Source of the DNA: Clostridium minihomine
GTDB taxonomy: Bacteria; Bacillota; Clostridia; Oscillospirales; Acutalibacteraceae
Direction of reading: 5' to 3'
Assembly: GCF_900240385.1 (NCBI RefSeq)
Contig: NZ_OEQH01000002.1
Span: 570,488-634,487, forward strand
DNA: 64,000 bases
Below, one piece after another: positions 18,459 to 26,852 of this stretch. The notes under the pieces are model-generated. The model had not been told where the DNA came from, searched no databases, and saw only the letters and a program-made list of their open reading frames with translations. Within the stretch, counting starts at the first letter, position 1; the number at the start of each line of letters is the position of its first letter. Both the position numbers and the translations under genes were made by a program.

Positions 18459-19040
18459 ATGTTGAGTGGAAACGGAAACAGTAACCATCAATCATATCAA
18501 GCCCCCACAGACCAACTAATGCGGCAGGTTGCCGCAGGAGATGATCAGGCTTTTGCTCAGCTTTATCTGGGTACGCAGCATGCGATTTACGCTTTGCTGC
18601 TTTCGCTGGTTAAAAATCCTGCAACCGCAGAAGATCTGATGCAAGATACTTATCTCTCGATTCGGCAGTCTGTTAATGCTTATATCCCTCAGGGCAAGCC
18701 AATGGCGTGGATCTTTACCATCGCCAAAAACCTTGCCTATCAGGAGTTGCGCCGCGCAAAAAAGCAGGGCACTGACAGTTACGATGATAATGAAGAGATT
18801 TCTGACGAGATATCCAGTGAGGATGAAATTTCGCAGGCTCTTGACAACATCGTTCTGAGAAGCGCCTTGACGATTCTAGAGGAGCGCGAACGGAAAATCG
18901 TGCTTTTGCACGTTGCCGCCGGAATGAAATTTGTAGAAATTGCATCTTTGACGGAAACGCCGCTTGGCACAGTGTTATCCTCTTATCACCGTGCGATGCG
19001 CAAGCTTCAAAAATCTGTCCGAGAGGAGTCAGTTCAATGA
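18459..19040 (+). CDS. ECF-type RNA polymerase sigma factor
   Basis: Extracytoplasmic-function sigma factor that directs RNA polymerase to a stress or surface regulon. The 193-residue protein shows region 2 (YALLLSLVKNPATAEDLMQDTYL, then MAWIFTIAKN) and region 4 (LEERERKIVLLHVAAGMKFVE, then GTVLSSYHRAMRKL) joined by an acidic linker (DDNEEISDEISSEDE). Its stop overlaps the start of the downstream anti-sigma gene by four bases, so the two are translationally coupled. AGAGGGAT lies before the ATG. The regulon cannot be named from the sequence. Confidence 0.9.
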   Translation: MLSGNGNSNHQSYQAPTDQLMRQVAAGDDQAFAQLYLGTQHAIYALLLSLVKNPATAEDLMQDTYLSIRQSVNAYIPQGKPMAWIFTIAKNLAYQELRRAKKQGTDSYDDNEEISDEISSEDEISQALDNIVLRSALTILEERERKIVLLHVAAGMKFVEIASLTETPLGTVLSSYHRAMRKLQKSVREESVQ

Positions 19041-20320
19041 AACGATCTGAACTGAAGCAGTCGCTGAAACTCGCTGTACTGCAATCCACCCCGGACTTAC
19101 TTCCAACCCTTCTGCCGGGCTATTCGGCAGAGGAAGCCCTTTGCGGAATCAACCAACCGGCTGAGCCAAGAAAAAGGCCCCGATTTCAGATTGCATGCGT
19201 CATGGCAGCCGTGTGCATCATGTTCTTGGGAGTTTTTCACTTGGTCCAGCCCGAGGTGGATTCTATCGTCAGTATTGACGTGAACCCCAGCATCGAGCTT
19301 ACAATTGATCAGAATGACCGCGTCATCAAGTCAAAAGCATCCAACGATGACGCAGCCGCCATCTTGAAGAATATGAAGCTGCGGGACAAAGATTTGCAGG
19401 AAGCCACCGGAACCATCATTCATGAAATGTTGGAAACAGGCTATTTGAGTGCGAACAGCACTGATAATGCAATTCTGATTTCTGTAGCCAGCCGGAACGA
19501 GCAAAAAACAGGACATTTGCAGGATAAAATTACGGACAGTATTGACGCTGTTCTGACACAGAACAATGCCAGTGCCAAGGTGCTTCGCCAAGCAGATACC
19601 CTGTCGGACGATTTGCAGGATTTTGCCCGGCAGAACAGCGTATCGGTCGGCAAAGCGGATTTGGTTCGTAAGTTAATGGAAAAAGACAGTTCTTTAGAAG
19701 CGGAAGCGCTGTGCAAAATGCCGCTGAAAGAACTGAACTCCCTGATTGAAGCGAAAAGTTTAGAAATCAACGGACTGGTGATAAAAGAAGAGGGTGGAAA
19801 ATCCACTTCTTCTGAGCTTCCACCCGTCGATCCTTCCTCTTCTTCCAATCAGCTGGTGTCAAAGCCTGACAACAACTCGCTCCCGGCCACAGAAGGCCCC
19901 GCAACCGAAAGCTCCCGAAAGCCCGGATGGTCTTCCTCAAGACCCCGGCCCTCTTCGTCTCAGCCAAGCAGCAGCGGCTATTTCGGTAATTCCTCCAGTG
20001 AGGGCACCGAAAGTGAAGAACCCATTGATATTCCTCCGGATATTGAAGATCCGGACGGTGTACCGGACTATCCCTTTGACGATCCGGATGATGTTTCCTC
20101 TGGTTCTGTCAGTTCGGGTTCCTCTGCTCCTGCTTCTTCCTCAAGCGGTGCCTCATCTTCTTCCAGCTCTTCAGCGGTGTCTGAAAAGCCGGCATCCAGC
20201 AAACCTTCTTCCTCGTCGGCCGCATCCAGCGGTTCTTCGTCCCAGAAGGCAAGCTCCGGTTCCTCTGATAAATCGGAAGCTTCTTCGCAAAAATCCGCTT
20301 CCTCACGGGACAAAAGCTAA
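19037..20320 (+). CDS. RsgI-like transmembrane anti-sigma factor with Ser-rich extracellular tail
   Basis: Probably holds the ECF sigma factor encoded just upstream at the membrane. The 427-residue protein has a cytoplasmic N-terminus (1-50), one membrane helix (about 51-70), then an extracellular region opening with SIVSIDVNPSIEL, the signature of the RsgI middle domain. After about residue 255 it becomes a low-complexity Ser/Pro/Asp tail of about 170 residues with no recognisable sensor or carbohydrate-binding module. RsgI proteins are classically paired with SigI; here the partner looks ECF. The base composition of the tail is dominated by Ser codons (tct, tcc, agc). The signal sensed is unknown. 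Confidence 0.8.
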   Translation: MKRSELKQSLKLAVLQSTPDLLPTLLPGYSAEEALCGINQPAEPRKRPRFQIACVMAAVCIMFLGVFHLVQPEVDSIVSIDVNPSIELTIDQNDRVIKSKASNDDAAAILKNMKLRDKDLQEATGTIIHEMLETGYLSANSTDNAILISVASRNEQKTGHLQDKITDSIDAVLTQNNASAKVLRQADTLSDDLQDFARQNSVSVGKADLVRKLMEKDSSLEAEALCKMPLKELNSLIEAKSLEINGLVIKEEGGKSTSSELPPVDPSSSSNQLVSKPDNNSLPATEGPATESSRKPGWSSSRPRPSSSQPSSSGYFGNSSSEGTESEEPIDIPPDIEDPDGVPDYPFDDPDDVSSGSVSSGSSAPASSSSGASSSSSSSAVSEKPASSKPSSSSAASSGSSSQKASSGSSDKSEASSQKSASSRDKS

Positions 20321-20345
20321 GATTCCGGTACAGCGAAAAGAAAAA

Positions 20346-20382
20346 CTCCCGCTTCTTCCTTTGGGAAGAGCGGGAATTTTTT
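20346..20382 (+). terminator. Intrinsic terminator after the anti-sigma gene
   Basis: TCCCGCT-TCTTCC pairs with GGAAGA-GCGGGA around TTTG, followed by a six-T run. Confidence 0.85.
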
Positions 20383-20839
20383 ATGAGTAAAGCTGTTTTA
20401 CATTTCTTCTTTGAATAAGTCAGGTTTTGTTCCACCCACACCAAGGTATCAACACAGTTTTTCGCCCGTAAAGCACTCCTTTTTTCCACAACCCGCAGGG
20501 AATCTGTTAAAAACTTTTGGGTTCGAGTGATTCCTGAGGTATGGTTCGGTTCATTTGGCCACAAAATTGCCGCAGAACAGCAGGAAAGAGAACAGTCCCC
20601 AGACATCGAATAAACGCTTCAAAGCGGGCATAACGGCCGTATGGCAACCGAAAACCACAGTTCCTCTCAAAAGCAGGGGCGAAGGGGTAACCCGCCCCAT
20701 TATCCGGCCGGGAATCAGCCGGCGTCAGTCAATTTATGTTTAAACCGGCTTCTTTTTTTGTTCTGTCACTCTTTGTTTTCAAAAAAATATCACAAAATAT
20801 TTTAACTAAAAATCCACCGATAACGAACCCCAGATCCGC

Positions 20840-20868
20840 TTGAACAAATAGGGGATCTGTGTTACACT
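20840..20868 (+). promoter_or_regulatory. Promoter candidate for the HxlR gene
   Basis: TTGAAC, 17 bp, TACACT, about 40 bp before the GTG start. The -10 lies inside the palindrome at 20861-20875. Confidence 0.6.
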
Positions 20869-20875
20869 CAGTAAC
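20861..20875. promoter_or_regulatory. Candidate HxlR operator
   Basis: GTTAC-N5-GTAAC, a perfect 5-bp dyad overlapping the -10 of the HxlR gene. HxlR proteins bind such short dyads as dimers, so autoregulation is inferred. Confidence 0.45.
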
Positions 20876-20907
20876 GATAAGTTTTGATTTAAAGGGGGGA
20901 GCCTCCG

Positions 20908-21297
20908 GTGAAAAAAGAAAAAGAAAAAGAAAAAAAGAAAAAGAGAATCCGGCAGGCAGCCGCACTGGCTGAACAGCCCCAGGATCTCACCGCTTTCCCC
21001 CAGGAAGAAGCTCTGCATCTTCTTCATCAAAAATTGGGCGGAAAATGGAAGATGCGTATTCTGTGGGCACTGCGCAGCCAAAAAAGTATACGGTATGGCG
21101 AAATTAAATTGGAGATTCCCGGCATAACAGACATGATGCTTAGCCAAAGCCTGCGCGATCTTTGTGCCGACGGGCTGGTGGAACGCCACCAGTTTCAGGA
21201 AATCCCGCCTCGGGTGGAATACCAAATTACCTCGCTTGGTTTCGGGGCGCTGCCGGGGATAGAATTGCTGGCCAAATGGATTACAAATAACTTTTAG
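20908..21297 (+). CDS. HxlR-family winged-helix transcriptional regulator
   Basis: DNA-binding regulator; HxlR proteins often sense reactive aldehydes, oxidants or small ligands. Of 129 residues, the last ~95 match the HxlR domain: GGKWKMRILWAL, RYGEIKLEIPGITDMMLSQSL and VEYQITSLG. The first ~15 residues are an unusual Lys/Glu run encoded by repeated GAAAAA-like units. The GTG at 20908 is chosen because AAAGGGGGG precedes it at 20891-20899. A GNAT acetyltransferase follows 13 bp downstream and is probably co-transcribed, making it the likely target. Confidence 0.88.
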   Translation: MKKEKEKEKKKKRIRQAAALAEQPQDLTAFPQEEALHLLHQKLGGKWKMRILWALRSQKSIRYGEIKLEIPGITDMMLSQSLRDLCADGLVERHQFQEIPPRVEYQITSLGFGALPGIELLAKWITNNF

Positions 21298-21310
21298 TAA
21301 GGGGATTTTC

Positions 21311-21739
21311 ATGAATAGTTATTGGTTCCTTGTGGAGCAAGGACTGGACAAACTGCAAGATGCCCGGGCAATTCGCCACAGTGTCTTTGTGGAAGAACAA
21401 GGCTTCTGCAATGAGTTTGACGAGATCGACGCAACTGCGCACCATTTGGTTATTTACAGCGGCAACACACCCATGGCAACTGGCCGTGTGTTTCAAAAAG
21501 CGGACAAGCAATTTACTATTGGCCGGGTTGCTGTACTAAAATCTTATCGTGGCGATGGATTTGGCCGTATTATTATGGAAAATTTAGAAAACCAGGCTCG
21601 GGTACTGGGCGCGGAAACCATTGTATTATCCGCCCAACTTCATGCCAAAGGATTTTATGAAGCCCTGGGCTATCAGGCACAGGGAGAAATCTATATGGAC
21701 CAGCACTGCCCCCATATCACCATGGAAAAATCATTGTAG
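21311..21739 (+). CDS. GNAT family N-acetyltransferase
   Basis: Transfers an acetyl group from acetyl-CoA to an amine; substrate unknown. The 142-residue protein has the N-terminal ARAIRHSVFVEEQGF motif of ElaA/YjcF-like acetyltransferases, motif A for CoA binding (VLKSYRGDGFGRIIME) and a C-terminal strand region (FYEALGYQAQGEIYMDQHCPHITM). AAGGGGA lies before the ATG. It sits directly behind the HxlR gene and shares its transcript. Confidence 0.85.
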   Translation: MNSYWFLVEQGLDKLQDARAIRHSVFVEEQGFCNEFDEIDATAHHLVIYSGNTPMATGRVFQKADKQFTIGRVAVLKSYRGDGFGRIIMENLENQARVLGAETIVLSAQLHAKGFYEALGYQAQGEIYMDQHCPHITMEKSL

Positions 21740-21765
21740 CCCATGTCTCAGGCTTAGATCAAGCC

Positions 21766-21794
21766 TTGACATCCTACACTATACGGTGTACAAT
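21766..21794 (+). promoter_or_regulatory. Strong promoter candidate for nrdDG
   Basis: TTGACA, 17 bp, TACAAT. A perfect -35 with a one-mismatch -10, about 65 bp before nrdD. Confidence 0.8.
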
Positions 21795-21821
21795 AAATAT
21801 CATTCACCCTACATATAGTGT
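21776..21821. promoter_or_regulatory. Pair of NrdR-type boxes on the nrdDG promoter
   Basis: The site at 21806-21821 (ACCCTACATATAGTGT) differs at two of 16 positions from the idealised box ACACTATATATAGTGT. A weaker site begins at 21776 with the half-box ACACTATA. Their starts are 30 bp apart, about three helical turns, as NrdR requires for cooperative binding. The first overlaps the spacer and -10, the second lies just downstream. NrdR represses ribonucleotide reductase genes when dATP is high; its own gene is not in the window. Confidence 0.7.
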
Positions 21822-21859
21822 TATGATGGGAAATCCTGAAAGATAAGAGGGAATAAAAT

Positions 21860-24244
21860 ATGGCTATGTCGAAAAAAGCAAAAAGACCGGTTGATTCCGG
21901 AACCTTTTCTTCGATTATCAAGCGCAACGGAGTTACCGCGCCTTTTGATGCGGTAAAAATCCGCAACGCAATTTTTAAAGCAAACATTCAAATTGCCGAT
22001 GAAAGAATCAGCGATGAGGGTCTGGATCGTCTGACCGGCTCTGTGATTGCTGCGCTGCCGTCCAATGAAATTCCCACCGTGGAACAAATTCAGGATAAAG
22101 TAGAAGAGAAATTAATCGCCGCCGGCTATGCCAAAACGGCGAAAGCATATATTATCTATCGGGCAGAACACACCAAACTGCGTGAAATGGATCAGAACCT
22201 GATGAAAATTTATGAGGATCTGACCTTTAAGCCCTCAGCAGAAGCAGACTTAAAACGCGAAAACGCCAATATAGATGCCGACACCGCCATGGGAACCATG
22301 CTCAAATATGGTTCGGAAGGTGCCAAGTGCTTCTATAATACTTATGTGCTGCCGCCCGATATTGCAGAGGCTCACCGCAGCGGTGACATTCATATTCATG
22401 ATATGGACTTTTATGCTCTGACCGAAACCTGCTGCCAGATTGACTTGATTAAGCTGTTTAAAGACGGTTTTTCTACCGGACACGGCTTTTTGCGGGAACC
22501 CAATGACATCCGAAGCTATGCGGCACTGGCTTGTATTGCCATTCAGGCCAACCAAAACGAAATGCATGGCGGGCAAAGTGTGCCGAATTTTGATTATGCC
22601 ATGGCACAGGGCGTGGCGAAAACTTTTCGCAAATGCTATTACCGGGCTCTGATTCAATATCTGCATATTAAGGAAGACATGACCTTGGAAGACGCCGGCC
22701 TTTTAGTGGATGAAATCAAAGCTTCTGTAACAGAACCTGTCACGCTGGGCAATATGGACAGATATCGTGAAATTATCAGCGAATGGCTGCCGGAACATCA
22801 GCGGAGCCATTTGTTCCAAGAAATCAGCTGGGTTTCTGCGGCAGCAGCTCACGATTACGCCAAAGAAATTGCCACCCGCGAAACCAATGAAGCCACCTAT
22901 CAGGCAATGGAGGCTTTAATTCACAATTTGAACACCATGAATTCCCGTGCCGGCGCTCAGGTTCCTTTTTCTTCGATCAATTACGGAACCGACATTTCTC
23001 CGGAAGGCCGCATGGTAATGCGCAATATGCTGTTAGCCACAGAGCGGGGTCTTGGTGAGGGAGAGACTGCCATTTTCCCCATTCAGATCTTTAAAGTCAA
23101 AGAGGGCGTTAACTACAACGAGTGTGACCCCAACTATGATTTGTTCCAGCTGTCCTGCCGTGTATCCGCCAAACGCCTGTTTCCGAATTTCAGCTTCATC
23201 GATGCTCCTTATAATTTACAATATTATAAGTCCGGTCATCCTGAAACAGAAATCGCTTATATGGGCTGCCGCACCCGGGTTATCAGCAACGTATATGATC
23301 CCGAGCGTCAGGTAGTCAACGGCCGCGGCAATTTAAGCTTTACCTCCATTAACCTTCCCCGGTTGGGAATTCTGGCAGAAGGAAATTTGGAGCAATTCTA
23401 TGAATTGCTGGATGACAAAATTGATTTGGTCATGCGCCAGCTGATGCACCGCTTTAAAATTCAGTGCGGCAAAAAAGTTTATAACTATCCTTTCCTGATG
23501 GGACAAGGGGTTTGGCTTGATTCCGATAAGCTGGATTTCAGTGACAGTATTGCTGAAATTTTAAAACATGGCACCTTATCCATCGGATTTATCGGCTTGG
23601 CAGAAACTTTGGTCTCTCTGATTGGAAAGCACCACGGTGAAAGCGAAGAAGCGCAAAAACTTGGACTTGAAATTGTGGGGCATATGCGCCGCCGCATGGA
23701 TGACGAGTCTCAAAAGACGGGCCTTAACTGGAGCCTTTTAGCCACCCCGGCAGAAGGACTTTCGGGTCGGTTTATTAAAATTGATAAAAAACGCTTTGGT
23801 GAGCTGCCCGGTATTACCGATCGGGAATATTACACCAACAGCTTCCATATTCCGGTTTATTACCCCATTTCTGCCTATAAAAAGATTCAGCTGGAAGCAC
23901 CTTATCACCAGCTGACCAACGCCGGACACATCAGTTATGTAGAGCTGGACGGTGATACCTGCAAGAATCCCGAAGCTTTTGAATCCGTTATCCGCTGCAT
24001 GAAAGATGCCGGAATCGGCTATGGCTCTGTCAATCATCCGGTAGACCGGGATCCGGTTTGCGGTTACAACGGAATTATCGACAACGAATGCCCCAAGTGC
24101 CATCGGCATGAGGAAGAGGGAATTCAGTTTGAGCGGATTCGCCGCATTACCGGTTATTTGGTGGGTACAACCGACCGATGGAATAACGCCAAACGAGCAG
24201 AGGAACACGATCGTGTCAAACATGGCTGCACCTGCGGACACTGA
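21860..24244 (+). CDS. nrdD: Anaerobic ribonucleoside-triphosphate reductase
   Basis: Class III glycyl-radical enzyme that makes deoxynucleotides without oxygen, so the organism grows anaerobically. The 794-residue protein has an N-terminal ATP-cone (about residues 14-105, starting SIIKRNGVTAPFDAVKIRNA), the catalytic barrel, a C-terminal zinc-binding cysteine cluster (CGYNGI, CPKCH) and the glycyl-radical motif RRITGYLVGTTDRWN near residue 765. Further Cys-x-Cys (CTCGH) ends the protein. AGAGGGAA precedes the ATG. nrdG follows 15 bp downstream. Confidence 0.96.
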   Translation: MAMSKKAKRPVDSGTFSSIIKRNGVTAPFDAVKIRNAIFKANIQIADERISDEGLDRLTGSVIAALPSNEIPTVEQIQDKVEEKLIAAGYAKTAKAYIIYRAEHTKLREMDQNLMKIYEDLTFKPSAEADLKRENANIDADTAMGTMLKYGSEGAKCFYNTYVLPPDIAEAHRSGDIHIHDMDFYALTETCCQIDLIKLFKDGFSTGHGFLREPNDIRSYAALACIAIQANQNEMHGGQSVPNFDYAMAQGVAKTFRKCYYRALIQYLHIKEDMTLEDAGLLVDEIKASVTEPVTLGNMDRYREIISEWLPEHQRSHLFQEISWVSAAAAHDYAKEIATRETNEATYQAMEALIHNLNTMNSRAGAQVPFSSINYGTDISPEGRMVMRNMLLATERGLGEGETAIFPIQIFKVKEGVNYNECDPNYDLFQLSCRVSAKRLFPNFSFIDAPYNLQYYKSGHPETEIAYMGCRTRVISNVYDPERQVVNGRGNLSFTSINLPRLGILAEGNLEQFYELLDDKIDLVMRQLMHRFKIQCGKKVYNYPFLMGQGVWLDSDKLDFSDSIAEILKHGTLSIGFIGLAETLVSLIGKHHGESEEAQKLGLEIVGHMRRRMDDESQKTGLNWSLLATPAEGLSGRFIKIDKKRFGELPGITDREYYTNSFHIPVYYPISAYKKIQLEAPYHQLTNAGHISYVELDGDTCKNPEAFESVIRCMKDAGIGYGSVNHPVDRDPVCGYNGIIDNECPKCHRHEEEGIQFERIRRITGYLVGTTDRWNNAKRAEEHDRVKHGCTCGH

Positions 24245-24259
24245 TAGGAGCAATGGCTT

Positions 24260-24748
24260 ATGTTAATGCTGTCCGGCATTGAACCGGAATCCATTGTAGA
24301 CGGCCCGGGGATTCGCTATGTGCTGTTTACTCAGGGCTGTCCGCACCACTGTCCCGGCTGCCACAACCCCAAAACCCACCCGTTTGAGGGCGGCACCCCG
24401 GCAGATATCCCCGCTATTTTACAGGCAATTCGAGAAAACCCACTTCTCAAAGGTGTAACTTTCAGTGGAGGAGAGCCTTTCTGTCAGGCAGAAGACCTGG
24501 CAGAACTTGCGCAAAAAATCCGCAAGGAGTTTCCCCGGCTGGATATTGCCGTGTACACAGGCTATACCCTCGAGCAATTGCAGCAGATGCAGACGCCCGG
24601 TGTAACACAGCTTCTAGAGCAGACTGACTGGCTGATTGACGGCCTGTTCCTGCTGGAGCAAAAGGATTTAACCTTGCGTTTTCGCGGCAGCCACAACCAG
24701 CGTTTCATCGACATGAGGGGCTCAGAACCCAAAATAGTGGAATCATAA
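24260..24748 (+). CDS. nrdG: Anaerobic ribonucleotide reductase activating protein
   Basis: Radical-SAM activase that installs the glycyl radical on NrdD. The 162-residue protein carries the CX3CX2C iron-sulfur motif in QGCPHHCPGCHNP (near residue 30) and the SAM-binding GGEP (FSGGEPF). It is of usual length and forms an operon with nrdD. TAGGAG lies before the ATG. A terminator follows about 90 bp downstream. Confidence 0.95.
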   Translation: MLMLSGIEPESIVDGPGIRYVLFTQGCPHHCPGCHNPKTHPFEGGTPADIPAILQAIRENPLLKGVTFSGGEPFCQAEDLAELAQKIRKEFPRLDIAVYTGYTLEQLQQMQTPGVTQLLEQTDWLIDGLFLLEQKDLTLRFRGSHNQRFIDMRGSEPKIVES

Positions 24749-24835
24749 CTTAAAATAAAGCTTTCTTTCTTTGAGAAACCAGATGTTTTGGGTTAACTCT
24801 TTTCACTGAAGGGTCAAAGCGGAATCCTGTTATAA

Positions 24836-24870
24836 AAACCTGTGCGGTTTCAAATCGCACAGGTTTTTTG
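24836..24870 (+). terminator. Intrinsic terminator after nrdG
   Basis: AAACCTGTGCG pairs perfectly with CGCACAGGTTT around a 9-nt loop, with a run of T residues. Confidence 0.85.
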
Positions 24871-25294
24871 ATTTTCAGTATGCAAAATCACTGCTTTTTT
24901 TTATTTAAAAAACAGAATTCCATCCTAAAGGAAGAACTTTTTGAGATAAAAGAAAAAAGAAAAAATTATTTAAAAAAATTTGTGAAACCATGTCACAAAA
25001 ATGGGGTTTCAATTGTTATGTATAGTAAGAGGCAACGCTAAGAAGGCAACTTTAACAAATATGATTTCTTCCATTGCAACAAAAGACTGTTCTGCCTTCT
25101 GCCTCTTGTGATTCCAGCTTTTTGGCAATCCCATTCCGGCTTTATGGCGGCCGGAAAAAGAGTCCGCCTTTGTCCCTCCTAAAACATATGCTTTTCCCAC
25201 AAAGCAATAAGGCCGTTTCTAAAACTTCAACGATTCAAAACCCTCCAATAAAAATCGCTTATAACCAAAATACTGGGATTGTCATAGCGTCATT
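24871..25294. other. Geneless stretch between nrdG terminator and the DUF4340 operon
   Basis: AT-rich at its left end, with small dyads such as TTTGTGA-N7-TCACAAA near 24980-25000. Short open frames on both strands lack ribosome binding sites. I see nothing that I can name. Confidence 0.5.
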
Positions 25295-25336
25295 GCAAAG
25301 GACGGGCGGGGATAAATAATCCCGCCCGTCCTTTGC
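25295..25336 (-). terminator. Terminator-like hairpin for the ABC exporter operon
   Basis: A perfect 16-bp stem (25295-25310 with 25321-25336) around a 10-nt AT loop, just past the end of the DUF4340 gene. The T-run is weak on both strands, so termination efficiency is uncertain. Confidence 0.6.
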
Positions 25337-25372
25337 ATATCATCTTTCTTTTTGATAAAAACCGGAATGGTA

Positions 25373-26851
25373 TTACAGAGTAGACTGCACCAATCCGTTT
25401 GCCGCCACCGTTTTGGTGCCCTCCACCAGGCCCAGCACATTCTTTTCTGTTACCAAACCTTGAGCATTGCCGTCCACCACTGCCAGATAGCGACGATCGC
25501 TCACCGCATAATACTGCACTGTTACCGGCTTCTTGGCGGCATCATAAAAACGGAACCGAACAGTATAAACCGGATCGGTCTTTAGAGCATTGGCAACCCC
25601 GTCAGAATCGGAATGGGCTTCTTCCAATAGCTGAACAGCCACTATATTCTGATAATATTTCTGAAAGTTGGGGTCATAGGTCAGCCCTTTTCCGTTGCAG
25701 GTTACTGTATAAGCATAGACCTCATTATCCTCAGTGGATTTTTGGGTATCCTTGGTTCGGGGTTTTTCAAATACATAAGTGTTTCCGCCGGTTGTAACGT
25801 CCAGGCCGCTCACATCCACAATATTGGGAATGACTACAAATTTGCTTCGCAGCGTGTAAAGAGTTGTTCCTGCCCAAACCTTTGCTGTTTCTTCTTTAAG
25901 CCCAAATACCGCCGGAACATTGTCCGCCATAATATAACGGATGCCGTTTTCTTCTTTTCCGGCCTTCAGGGTGTGCTGATTGCCGCCCGCCGTAAAGGTA
26001 AGCGTCATTACCGGTGCATCCAATCCATACTGCTTGCGCTGCTCTGCCGAGGGGTTAATCTCCACCACTTGATCCGCCGTCACTGTGGATATGGCTGTGG
26101 CAAGCGAGGAATACTGAGCCTCGTCCACACGGACATTCTGCTTACCGTCAGAAACATACACAACGCCATCCTGTCCCGACGTCAGCTGAAGCTGTTCGCC
26201 AAAATAACTGCTGTGCAGTGTAATATTAGAAATCGCAGGTGTTTCCTCGCCGCTGGACGGATTTGTAAGGGTATAAAGTTCTTTCTTTACAAAGTCTTTG
26301 GTTCCGCCAAAAATCCCTTCATCCACCGAAACCACATAAACATTGTCGGAATTTTTCCCCGACATATAATACCCCTCAGACCCGGCCGCTTCATTGCCTA
26401 AAATATAGTGAAAATTGGTGCCATCCTTAAAATTTACTTGTACTTCTGCTTTGGGGGCTTCCAATCCATATTCCGAAAGGCTGCTCACATCCCCCAAATT
26501 TTTAGATGCCACCAGACTAAATCCGTCTTTTACCACATTCTCTGCTGCGGTTTCATACAGGGGCAAACCTTCCAGCCCCTGCACCGTATAACTGGTCTGT
26601 GAAGTGGATGCTCCAGAAGAATTGGTTATTTCAACTGTCTTTGGTACAATCGTAAAACCGCCCTTTTCGTTTGTAACCTTCATAGACTGCACATCCTCGA
26701 TTTGCTTGGACAACAGGCTGATAGCGGTATCTTCTGGCAAAGAAGTCTCGGGTTCGGGCTCTTTCTCTGTCAGCTTTAAGGCGGCAAATATGCCGCCCAG
26801 CACCACCAACACAGCAACGACTGCCAACAAATTTCTGGTACTGTTTTTCAT
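25373..26851 (-). CDS. DUF4340 domain protein of a Gld-type ABC transporter
   Basis: Last gene of a four-gene ABC operon. The 492-residue protein begins with a membrane anchor (LLAVVAVLVVLGGIFAALKL) and continues as an extracytoplasmic protein with repeated DUF4340-like modules (YGLEAPKAEVQVNF; YGLDAPVMTLTF), each a beta-rich unit. In this operon type, the DUF4340 protein is thought to work on the outer face with GldG. It starts one base after the upstream gene stops. Substrate unknown. Confidence 0.8.
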   Translation of the reverse strand: MKNSTRNLLAVVAVLVVLGGIFAALKLTEKEPEPETSLPEDTAISLLSKQIEDVQSMKVTNEKGGFTIVPKTVEITNSSGASTSQTSYTVQGLEGLPLYETAAENVVKDGFSLVASKNLGDVSSLSEYGLEAPKAEVQVNFKDGTNFHYILGNEAAGSEGYYMSGKNSDNVYVVSVDEGIFGGTKDFVKKELYTLTNPSSGEETPAISNITLHSSYFGEQLQLTSGQDGVVYVSDGKQNVRVDEAQYSSLATAISTVTADQVVEINPSAEQRKQYGLDAPVMTLTFTAGGNQHTLKAGKEENGIRYIMADNVPAVFGLKEETAKVWAGTTLYTLRSKFVVIPNIVDVSGLDVTTGGNTYVFEKPRTKDTQKSTEDNEVYAYTVTCNGKGLTYDPNFQKYYQNIVAVQLLEEAHSDSDGVANALKTDPVYTVRFRFYDAAKKPVTVQYYAVSDRRYLAVVDGNAQGLVTEKNVLGLVEGTKTVAANGLVQSTL

Positions 26852-26852
26852 C

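Larger units (their letters stand above)
20383..20907. other. Gap between anti-sigma gene and HxlR gene
   Basis: About 525 bp without a credible gene. Two GC-rich potential hairpins lie close together: GGGGCG/CGCCCC at about 20675-20700, and CCGGC/GCCGG at about 20705-20725. A promoter and candidate operator for the HxlR gene occupy 20840-20875. Short open frames on both strands have no ribosome binding site and no recognisable product. Confidence 0.5.

Noticed and set aside
19794-20390. Long second frame (198 codons) over the anti-sigma gene tail
   Set aside because: A shadow of the Ser-rich repeat coding; composition is dominated by Pro/Arg/Leu from shifted Ser codons.
25009-25200. 63-codon minus-strand open frame between nrdG and the ABC operon
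   Set aside because: No usable ribosome binding site before its ATG and no family resemblance.
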